NCBI GenBank assembly: GCA_030747575.1
Contig: JASLKI010000397.1
Coordinates: 1 to 10,915, forward strand
DNA from: Verrucomicrobiota bacterium
Lineage (GTDB): Bacteria; Verrucomicrobiota; Verrucomicrobiia; Limisphaerales; UBA1096
Direction: 5' to 3'
DNA length: 10,915 nucleotides
The notes beneath the pieces are model-generated. The model saw only the letters and a list, made by a program, of their open reading frames with translations. It ran no database searches and was not told the DNA's origin. The translations under genes were made by a program, and so were the position numbers. Positions 6,083 to 10,915 of this stretch are shown piece by piece (the first letter of the stretch is position 1; each line of letters opens with the position of its first letter).

Positions 6083-6982
6083 GTGAGCGAAAGCATCACC
6101 CAGTTGACCAATGACCTGATCGCCTCCTACGCAAAGGTGGGCGGCATCAACCATTTGGACGGCGGCAACCTGCCGTCCAAGTTCGCCATCGCATCAATCA
6201 CCACCGACTTGTTGCGCCTGCTGTTGCCTGGTTTTTTTGACGAGAAACCGATTCAGACCTCCGAGTTGAGGGTCGAGATTTCGACGTTGATGGACAGCGT
6301 CAGCGGCCAACTCGAGGACGAGATTACGAAGAGTATCGAGTACAGGTCGCCCAGCGAAAGTGCGGCCAAGCCACGGCCACTGGCCCGCGAGATTACGGCT
6401 GAGTTTCTCGGCCGCTTCCCCGCGATCCGTGAAATGCTCAAGACCGACGTCGAGGCCGCTTACGCCGGCGACCCCGCCGCACTCAGCCATGAGGAGGTTG
6501 TGGTGGCCTATCCGTTTGTCGAGACGATCGCGGTGCAACGGATGGCGCATCAGCTTTACCGGCGTGGCGTGGCGCTCATCCCACGCATCATGGCCGAGTG
6601 GGCGCACGGTCGGACCGGCATCGACCTCCATCCAGGTGCAAACATTGGCTCGCACTTTTTCATCGACCACGGCACCGGCACGGTCGTGGGCGAGACGACC
6701 GTTATAGGCAATCACGTGAAGATTTATCACGGCGTAACGCTGGGCGCGAAGTCCACCTCACGCGTCGATGAACTGCGCGGGGCCAAGCGGCATCCCACCA
6801 TCGATGACAATGTCACGATTTATCCCGGCGCGACCATCCTCGGCGGCGAAACGGTCATCGGCGCGAACAGCACGGTCGGTGGCAATGTGTTCCTGATCCA
6901 CAGCGTGCCGGCAAACTCCCTAGTCATCGCCGAGGACGTCAGCGTCAAGGTGATGAAAAAGGCCGACAACTACGAGATCTGA
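6083..6982 (+). CDS. cysE: Serine O-acetyltransferase, EpsC type
   Basis: This enzyme makes O-acetyl-L-serine from serine and acetyl-CoA, the first committed step of cysteine synthesis. The 299-residue protein has an N-terminal helical domain (about 1-170) and a left-handed beta-helix C-terminal domain built from hexapeptide repeats (about 178-285: GIDLHPGANIG, VVGETTVIGNHVKIYHGVTLGA, VTIYPGATILGGETVIGANSTVGGN). The catalytic Asp and His of the family correspond to Asp181 (GIDLHPG) and His196 (IDHGTG), and RHP at 236-238 matches the substrate-site block. The extra-long N-terminal domain and the insert between GVTLGA and KRHPTI resemble the EpsC subgroup more than short E. coli CysE. The protein ends in isoleucine (NYEI); in classic CysE a terminal Ile docks into the cysteine synthase active site, so complex formation is possible. 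The start is GTG, with a promoter-like element directly upstream. Confidence 0.93.
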   Translation: MSESITQLTNDLIASYAKVGGINHLDGGNLPSKFAIASITTDLLRLLLPGFFDEKPIQTSELRVEISTLMDSVSGQLEDEITKSIEYRSPSESAAKPRPLAREITAEFLGRFPAIREMLKTDVEAAYAGDPAALSHEEVVVAYPFVETIAVQRMAHQLYRRGVALIPRIMAEWAHGRTGIDLHPGANIGSHFFIDHGTGTVVGETTVIGNHVKIYHGVTLGAKSTSRVDELRGAKRHPTIDDNVTIYPGATILGGETVIGANSTVGGNVFLIHSVPANSLVIAEDVSVKVMKKADNYEI

Positions 6983-6989
6983 ACCCGCA

Positions 6990-6999
6990 CTTGGCCAAG
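6990..6999. repeat. CTTGGCCAAG palindrome, copy 8, between convergent genes
   Basis: Perfect copy in the 17-base gap between the serine acetyltransferase and DUF6807 stop codons, the only copy that is clearly outside both genes and predicted promoters. It fills most of the gap. Confidence 0.9.
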
Positions 7000-8004
7000 C
7001 TACTTTTCCCCCGATTGCTCCGCAGCCCTGGCCTTGTAGGCGGCGACGGCCTCGACCCACTTAGCGTATGAGCCGACGATGTCAGCGGCCTGGGCGTCGC
7101 CCTCGTGGAAAAGAATGCCGTAGCGAAACTGCTGCTCTTCGCCCTTCTTGAGCTTGAAGTTGCCGACGCCCTTTTTCTTGCCCTCGAAGTTGTGGATGCC
7201 GAACGGGTTGGCGGCGATGAGACCGTAGTCGCGGGCGTGCCACCAAGTCGGGTGGCGCAAATTATCCGGGTGATCGAAGATGGCAACGCCGACCGTGTGA
7301 TCGCCGATATTGCCCCAGTAATCGACCCACTTGGCGCGTTTACCCCAGAGTTCCTTGTCCTTATGACCGGCACTATTGAGCGCATGGCCGTTGGCGGTTG
7401 TGACGCCCTTGCCGTTGGTCAGGCGGAGATTCGGATGCGTGCGAATACCCATGCTGCCCTCCTTGGTGTCGCCAAAAGTCACGTCGCCTTCCGATGCATG
7501 AACGGTCACAGCGTACGACACAAAGGTGCCGCCGAACGCCTTGTGAAAACTGATCGATGTCCGGTCGGTGCAGATGACCTTACCGTCCGGACCGACCCAG
7601 TTGTTTTTCGAGACGATCGAGCCTCGGCGGCCGCCCTTGGCGCGCACCAACTCAGCCGGAACAATCTTCCCCGTGTTTTTGGCATTGTGCCAAAAGCTGA
7701 TGCCGTTTACCTCGCCGTGAGTAAACCACAGCGACGCATGGTGCACGTGATCCTTGGCTTCGCCCTCAACCTCCTTGAACGGATAGTTGCGCGTCATGCC
7801 GATGCCGTGCGGGCCGATGACCGGGTAGAGCACCGGCTTGTTGTATCCCATGGGGATGTACTCGGTGAACAGCTTGCCATCAATCTCGACGCGATAGTTT
7901 TCGCCGTTTTTCCTGATGGTGAACGGGCCTTCCTCGGCGGCGTTGAGCGCTTGGCCAAGCGTCAAAAGCCCTGCCGCCACTGCTAAAAAGATACGTAAGG
8001 TCAT
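7000..8004 (-). CDS. Exported DUF6807 ('PmoA family') protein
   Basis: A 334-residue secreted protein of the DUF6807 family, abundant in Planctomycetota and Verrucomicrobiota and often labelled 'methane oxygenase PmoA'. It has nothing visible in common with the membrane-spanning PmoA subunit of particulate methane monooxygenase: only the N-terminal signal is hydrophobic. The signal peptide (MTLRIFLAVAAGLLTLGQALNA, cleavage likely after A22 or A23) lacks a lipobox. Family blocks are FTEYIPMGYNKPVLYPVIGPHG (about 47-67), DHVHHASLWFTHGEVNGISFWH (about 85-106), a run near GIRTHPNLRL, and FDHPDNLRHPTWWHARDYGLIAANPFG. The many conserved His, Trp and Asp residues suggest a carbohydrate- or metal-handling site, but the reaction is unknown. 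It is convergent with the acetyltransferase gene and divergent from the membrane-protein gene. A palindrome copy (7950-7959) encodes Leu-Gly-Gln in the signal peptide. Confidence 0.87.
   Translation of the reverse strand: MTLRIFLAVAAGLLTLGQALNAAEEGPFTIRKNGENYRVEIDGKLFTEYIPMGYNKPVLYPVIGPHGIGMTRNYPFKEVEGEAKDHVHHASLWFTHGEVNGISFWHNAKNTGKIVPAELVRAKGGRRGSIVSKNNWVGPDGKVICTDRTSISFHKAFGGTFVSYAVTVHASEGDVTFGDTKEGSMGIRTHPNLRLTNGKGVTTANGHALNSAGHKDKELWGKRAKWVDYWGNIGDHTVGVAIFDHPDNLRHPTWWHARDYGLIAANPFGIHNFEGKKKGVGNFKLKKGEEQQFRYGILFHEGDAQAADIVGSYAKWVEAVAAYKARAAEQSGEK
7950..7959. repeat. CTTGGCCAAG palindrome, copy 9
   Basis: The longest copy: with flanks it is a perfect 14-base palindrome CGCTTGGCCAAGCG (7948-7961). 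It lies in the signal-peptide region of the DUF6807 gene, read as Leu-Gly-Gln. Confidence 0.9.
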
Positions 8005-8012
8005 CGCGAAGA

Positions 8013-8041
8013 AACCTATGTGTGCTGCGAAACTTGGTCAA
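8013..8041 (-). promoter_or_regulatory. Predicted promoter of the DUF6807 gene, near-leaderless
   Basis: On the minus strand TTGACC (8036-8041, 5 of 6 to the consensus), a 17-base spacer and TAGGTT (8013-8018, with the three most conserved -10 positions kept) lie eight bases before the ATG at 8004. The expected +1 is 8006, a two-base leader. No Shine-Dalgarno site is present. Confidence 0.42.
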
Positions 8042-8081
8042 CGGAAAAACAGTCCCCAGCCAGGTGGAGGGCAAACCAACC

Positions 8082-8110
8082 TTGGCATGGCGCCATCGGT
8101 GCCGTTAGAT
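8082..8110 (+). promoter_or_regulatory. Predicted promoter of the DUF4149-like gene with a palindrome in the spacer
   Basis: TTGGCA (8082-8087, 5 of 6), a 17-base spacer and TTAGAT (8105-8110) end six bases before the GTG at 8117, so the expected +1 is the G of the start codon. The spacer contains a perfect 10-base palindrome ATGGCGCCAT (8087-8096), a typical place for a repressor operator. Confidence 0.4.
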
Positions 8111-8116
8111 TGAGGT

Positions 8117-8689
8117 GTGCCGGGCTTCCTGAAATTCATGGGTCTGTTCAACGCCGCCGTATGGGTGGGTGGCTCGGTCTTCTCTTCGTTTCTCGCCGCT
8201 CCCGTGTTTTTCACCCCTGAAGTGACGGCGTTCGCTCCAAAGCCAACCAACGGCTTGATTGCACAGGCAGTGCTTGGCCGCTACTTCATGCTGCACATCA
8301 TCTGCGGGACGATCGCCTCGCTACACCTGTTGATCGAGTGGCTGTACAACGGCGGCGGATTCCCCAAGCGAGCCATTGCCATCGTTTGTGTGCTGCTTGG
8401 CCTCGCGCTGTTCGGCGGCAAATTCATCAGCCCGAAACTCACTGTTTGGCATCAGCAAAAACATCAGGTCCAACTGAAGAGCGATGGCGGGCTGACGATG
8501 ATCGAACTCGAGGCGGACGTCGTTCAGAACGCCGAACGGAAGTTCGCCGTGTGGCACGGCGTGGCGCAAATCGTTAACCTCGCCATGGTGATCCTGCTGA
8601 TTTGGCGGTTTTGGCATCTGACCCACCCCAACGTGCAGAACGGCTTAAGCACCTTCGGCCAGCGAAAACGAAATTTCTTTACCAAATAA
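8117..8689 (+). CDS. DUF4149-like four-helix membrane protein
   Basis: A 190-residue integral membrane protein. Four hydrophobic segments are visible: residues 8-32 (GLFNAAVWVGGSVFSSFLAA), 57-77 (FMLHIICGTIASLHLLIEWL), 85-104 (RAIAIVCVLLGLALFGGKFI) and 146-166 (HGVAQIVNLAMVILLIWRFW). A WxGG-type first helix followed by AAPVFF, a paired helix with conserved His, and a final helix after a polar stretch resemble the DUF4149 family, whose function is unknown. The loop between helices 3 and 4 (about 105-145) is charged and holds ISPKLTVWHQQ and ERKFAVWH. The tail after helix 4 is basic (GQRKRNFFTK), suggesting it is cytoplasmic. The start is GTG 8117, supported by the adjacent promoter-like element; ATG 8138 (residue 8) is the alternative, but it would trim the region before helix 1. 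It is convergent with the response regulator, 25 bases apart. Confidence 0.78.
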   Translation: MPGFLKFMGLFNAAVWVGGSVFSSFLAAPVFFTPEVTAFAPKPTNGLIAQAVLGRYFMLHIICGTIASLHLLIEWLYNGGGFPKRAIAIVCVLLGLALFGGKFISPKLTVWHQQKHQVQLKSDGGLTMIELEADVVQNAERKFAVWHGVAQIVNLAMVILLIWRFWHLTHPNVQNGLSTFGQRKRNFFTK

Positions 8690-8714
8690 CGGCTGCCGGT
8701 TCGCTGCGGAACAC

Positions 8715-10154
8715 CTACTCCACCGAGACAGCCTGCTTGATGACGAACTTCTCGATGCGTTTACGCAGCGTGGCGCGCGTGATGCCCAGCAGCTTGGCCG
8801 CCCGCACTTGGTTGCCGTTTGTCTCGCGCAGCGCATGAGCGATCAACTCGCGCTCCACCGCCGGCAGCACGGCCAAATCCGGCTGCTCCTTGGCCCAGTG
8901 AAACAGCGTCGCGGCGACAGTGCCAATGTCGTTGACATCGGCAGGCGGCGGCGCTTGGCCAGGCGCTGCAACGGGGACACCGCCGGCCGACCGCACTTCC
9001 GCCGGCAAATCATCGGGGCGGATTGCCCCTCCCTTGGCCATGACGATGGCGCGGCGAATGACGTTCTCCAACTCGCGCACGTTGCCGGGCCAATCGTATT
9101 GCACGAACAATTCCTGCGTCTCCCTGAGGATCGACTTGGGCTTACGGCTCTCGGCATGGGCGATAGTCTTGAGGAAATAATCGATCAACAGCGGGATGTC
9201 CTCGGGGCGTTCGCGCAGCGCCGGCAAACTAACCCGCACGACATTGAGCCGGTAAAACAAATCCTCGCGAAACTCCCTGGCGGCGACCTCCTCCTCGAGC
9301 CGCTTGTTCGTCGCGGCAATGATGCGAACATCCACCGTGATCGGATTATTGCCACCGACGCGCTCGATGGTGCCGTTTTGCAGCACACGCAAAATCTTGG
9401 CCTGCGTCGCCAGCGTCATGTCGCCGATCTCGTCGAGGAACAGCGTGCCCTTGTCGCACTGCTCAAACTTGCCGATGCGCCGCGAGCCGGCCCCGGTGAA
9501 CGAGCCCTTTTCGTGGCCGAACAACTCGCTCTCGAGCAGGCTCTCTGGGATCGCTGCGCAGTTGATCGGCAGATACGATTTATCGTTGCGCTGGCTGTTT
9601 TGGTAAATGGCGCGAGCAACCAGTTCCTTGCCGGTGCCGCTCTCGCCGGTGATCAGCGCCGTGGCATCCGAGCCGGCCAGTTGGCCAATCATCTTGAACA
9701 CCTCCTGCATCGGCTGGCTGCGACCGACAATGCCCAAGTCGTAATCCTCCGACTCGAGCAGCGGCTCGCACGCGACAACCTGTTTCATGTCGCGAGCCGC
9801 CTTGAGTGCGTCGGCGACGATCTGCTTGAGCTGGGGCACGTCGAACGGCTTGAGCAGATAGTCGTAAGCGCCGAGCTTCATCGCCTCGATCGCGGTCTGC
9901 GTCGTGCCAAAGGCGGTCATCATGATCACCGGCAACTTAGCGTCGTCCTGCCGGATGCGCCGCAGCGTCTCCAGTCCGGTGATGCCGCCCATGCGAACGT
10001 CCATCAGCACGAGATCCGGCTGAAAACTTTTGATAACCTCAAGCCCCTCCTCGCCGCTGGCGGCGGTTTCGAGGTCGAGATCGGGCGATTCAAAAATGCG
10101 CTTGAACGAGTAGCGTACATCATCCTCGTCATCGATGAGCAAAAGTTTGTCCAT
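8715..10154 (-). CDS. Sigma-54-dependent NtrC-family response regulator
   Basis: A 479-residue, three-domain activator of RNA polymerase carrying sigma-54. The receiver domain (about 1-120) begins MDKLLLIDDEDD with acidic pocket Asp8-Asp9, phospho-acceptor Asp52 in LVLMDVRM, Thr80 and Lys102 (LKPFD). The AAA+ domain has GIVGRSQPMQEV, Walker A GESGTGKE (170-177), ELFGHEKGSFTGA (the sigma-54 contact loop, with Ser replacing Ala of GAFTGA), Walker B FLDEIGD (239-245), the FREDLFYRLNV block and DWPGNVRELENV. A Pro/Ala-rich linker (about 388-408) leads to a Fis-type helix-turn-helix (NGNQVRAAKLLGITRATLRKRIEKF). A GTG six bases upstream (10160) is possible, but ATG 10154 has better spacing from a GAGGG site. 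No histidine kinase is in the window, so its signal and targets are unknown. Confidence 0.94.
   Translation of the reverse strand: MDKLLLIDDEDDVRYSFKRIFESPDLDLETAASGEEGLEVIKSFQPDLVLMDVRMGGITGLETLRRIRQDDAKLPVIMMTAFGTTQTAIEAMKLGAYDYLLKPFDVPQLKQIVADALKAARDMKQVVACEPLLESEDYDLGIVGRSQPMQEVFKMIGQLAGSDATALITGESGTGKELVARAIYQNSQRNDKSYLPINCAAIPESLLESELFGHEKGSFTGAGSRRIGKFEQCDKGTLFLDEIGDMTLATQAKILRVLQNGTIERVGGNNPITVDVRIIAATNKRLEEEVAAREFREDLFYRLNVVRVSLPALRERPEDIPLLIDYFLKTIAHAESRKPKSILRETQELFVQYDWPGNVRELENVIRRAIVMAKGGAIRPDDLPAEVRSAGGVPVAAPGQAPPPADVNDIGTVAATLFHWAKEQPDLAVLPAVERELIAHALRETNGNQVRAAKLLGITRATLRKRIEKFVIKQAVSVE
9681..9688. repeat. TTGGCCAA core, copy 10
   Basis: Exact core in the response-regulator gene, read as Ile-Gly-Gln on the minus strand. 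One-mismatch forms CTTGGCCAGG occur at 8954-8963 in the same gene and at 10228-10237 upstream of it. Confidence 0.85.
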
Positions 10155-10163
10155 TGCCACGTG

Positions 10164-10168
10164 CCCTC
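10164..10168 (-). promoter_or_regulatory. Shine-Dalgarno site of the NtrC-type regulator
   Basis: GAGGG on the minus strand lies nine bases before ATG 10154 but only three before the alternative GTG 10160, so it favours the ATG. It is the only clear ribosome-binding site in the window. Confidence 0.55.
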
Positions 10169-10180
10169 ACAGGCTTGTGC

Positions 10181-10209
10181 AGCATAGGCGGCCACGCCGG
10201 TTTTCACAA
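10181..10209 (-). promoter_or_regulatory. Predicted promoter of the NtrC-type regulator
   Basis: On the minus strand TTGTGA (10204-10209), a 17-base spacer and TATGCT (10181-10186, 4 of 6) predict +1 near 10174 and a leader of about 20 bases that contains the GAGGG site. This contrasts with the leaderless pattern of the other genes. Confidence 0.35.
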
Positions 10210-10273
10210 TGCCAAGAAAAAAGTCGCCTTGGCCAGGCGCGAAAACTATGCTTCGACCAGCCAGCTCACAAAC

Positions 10274-10915
10274 ATGAAACCATTGACTCGCCGCAAGTTT
10301 ATCGCCGCAACCGCCGCAACCGCCGCAACCGCCTCGGCCGCCGCCCTGCCCGGCGAAGCGCTTAGCCGCAAGCCCAAACAGGAAATCATCGACCTGCATC
10401 AGCACACCAATTACAGCGGCCGAAATGACGAGCGCATGCTCGGCCACCAACGCGCGTTGGGCGTGAAGTGGACCGTGCTGCTCCCGGCCGGCCGCCTGTA
10501 CGGACTCGCCGCCAACTGCGGCGGCAACAAGTCAGTCCGCAGGATCACCGTCAAAAACCCGCGCAACTACATCCATTTCGCCAACGAGATCGCCGACCAC
10601 CCCGAGTGCATCGCGACGATCGAGTCGTTTTTGAAAAAAGGCGCAGTCGGTATTGGTGAACAGAAGTTCAAGGTCGAGTGCGACTCAAAACACATCCAGC
10701 GCATCGCCGAGTTGGCGCAGGAATACGACGTGCCGGTGCTGATGCATTTCGAGCACGGCAACTACAACACCGGCATCGAGCGGTTCCACTCCATCCTCGA
10801 GAAATTCCCCAAGGTGAACTTCATCGGCCACGCGCAAACTTGGTGGGGCAACATCGACAAGAACCACGACCAGACAGTCATGTACCCCAAGGGCAAAGTC
10901 ACGCCATCCGGCATC
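10274..10915 (+). CDS. Tat-exported amidohydrolase-family protein (3' end missing)
   Basis: The frame opens at ATG 10274 and is still open at the window end, giving the first 214 residues. The N terminus is a twin-arginine signal (TRRKFI at 5-10, then an Ala/Thr-rich hydrophobic stretch), so a folded, probably metal-loaded enzyme would be exported. The mature part resembles a TIM-barrel amidohydrolase (the Amidohydro_2-like group): HxH in IIDLHQHTN (His42, His44), Glu129 in GAVGIGEQKF, His158 in VLMHFEHG and His186 in FIGHAQTWW. Related Tat-signal amidohydrolases are numerous in PVC bacteria; the substrate cannot be predicted. The signal peptide contains a 9-base tandem repeat. No Shine-Dalgarno site precedes the ATG. 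It is divergent from the response regulator, 119 bases apart, which might be a regulatory link but shows no sigma-54 promoter that I can see. Confidence 0.85.
   Translation, partial: MKPLTRRKFIAATAATAATASAAALPGEALSRKPKQEIIDLHQHTNYSGRNDERMLGHQRALGVKWTVLLPAGRLYGLAANCGGNKSVRRITVKNPRNYIHFANEIADHPECIATIESFLKKGAVGIGEQKFKVECDSKHIQRIAELAQEYDVPVLMHFEHGNYNTGIERFHSILEKFPKVNFIGHAQTWWGNIDKNHDQTVMYPKGKVTPSGI
10304..10330 (+). repeat. Tandem repeat, 3 x 9 bases, in a Tat signal peptide
   Basis: Three perfect copies of GCCGCAACC (10304-10312, 10313-10321, 10322-10330), followed by a partial copy, encode (Ala-Ala-Thr)x3 in the hydrophobic core of the signal. Being a multiple of three, copy-number slippage would lengthen or shorten the signal without a frameshift. 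Confidence 0.9.

Noticed and set aside
7105..7986. 293-codon plus-strand open frame opposite the DUF6807 gene
   Set aside because: The minus-strand frame has a signal peptide and family blocks; this one has none.
8699..8712. GTTC/GAAC hairpin as a terminator between the DUF4149-like gene and the regulator
   Set aside because: A four-base stem with a six-base loop and no T run is too weak to call.
8808..10187. 459-codon plus-strand open frame opposite the response regulator
   Set aside because: It is the mirror of a clear NtrC-family gene; the protein has no recognisable motif, and long antisense frames are expected in GC-rich genes.
10161..10273. Sigma-54 (-24/-12) promoter for the amidohydrolase, controlled by the adjacent NtrC-type regulator
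   Set aside because: No GG and GC doublets with ten bases between them in the right context were found, so only proximity supports the link.
1..10915. CRISPR array, tRNA, rRNA, insertion sequence or prophage
   Set aside because: I saw no regularly spaced direct repeats, no cloverleaf-like segments, no transposase or integrase motifs and no terminal inverted repeats. The recurrent palindrome is irregularly spaced and lies within genes, so it is not a CRISPR array.

Overview
The window is an ordinary-looking, gene-dense stretch of a GC-rich bacterial chromosome. It holds twelve protein genes, two of them cut by the window edges. Several features point to a Verrucomicrobiota or related PVC-group bacterium: a secreted DUF6807 ('PmoA family') protein, a Tat-exported amidohydrolase, a calcium-loop protein with a C-terminal 'VEATNDLLSWS...FFRLRF' tail of the kind common in Verrucomicrobiota secreted proteins, and two small conserved-looking proteins of unknown function. 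This assignment is inference from gene content, not from a marker gene.

Layout, left to right. The 3' part of a secreted-type protein with an EF-hand-like loop is followed 12 bases later by a TatD-family nuclease gene. That gene converges on recG, and the two stop codons overlap within TTAA. Divergent from recG is a 202-residue protein with a possible zinc ribbon. It converges on a minus-strand cluster read as rlmB/trmH-type rRNA methyltransferase, ispF (MEP isoprenoid pathway), then a 92-residue unknown protein whose ATG lies one base after the ispF stop. Divergent from rlmB is an EpsC-type serine O-acetyltransferase (cysteine synthesis). It converges on the DUF6807 gene. Divergent from that is a four-helix DUF4149-like membrane protein, which converges on a sigma-54-dependent NtrC-type response regulator. 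Divergent from the regulator is a Tat-signal amidohydrolase that runs off the right edge. The genes share no single pathway: housekeeping genes (DNA repair, rRNA modification, isoprenoids, cysteine) are mixed with secreted or regulatory ones. No mobile element, CRISPR array, tRNA or rRNA was seen, and no gene-free stretch reaches 300 bases.

The most unusual signal is not a gene. The palindrome CTTGGCCAAG occurs seven times perfectly, its 8-base core TTGGCCAA ten times, and near-copies several times more. This is far above what base composition predicts, and it resembles the cyanobacterial HIP1 repeat or a DNA-uptake sequence in density. Copies lie in genes, in two reading frames (Leu-Gly-Gln and Leu-Ala-Lys), in promoter regions and in a convergent gap. 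Two copies supply TTGGCC exactly where a -35 box would be expected (recG and ispF).

A second pattern concerns gene starts. Most start codons have no Shine-Dalgarno sequence. For five genes a promoter-like pair of hexamers puts the predicted transcription start at, or within two bases of, the start codon, which suggests leaderless mRNAs. The NtrC-type regulator, which has a clear purine-rich site, is instead given a leader of about 20 bases. For recG this pattern favours a GTG start at 3731 over the TTG at 3767.
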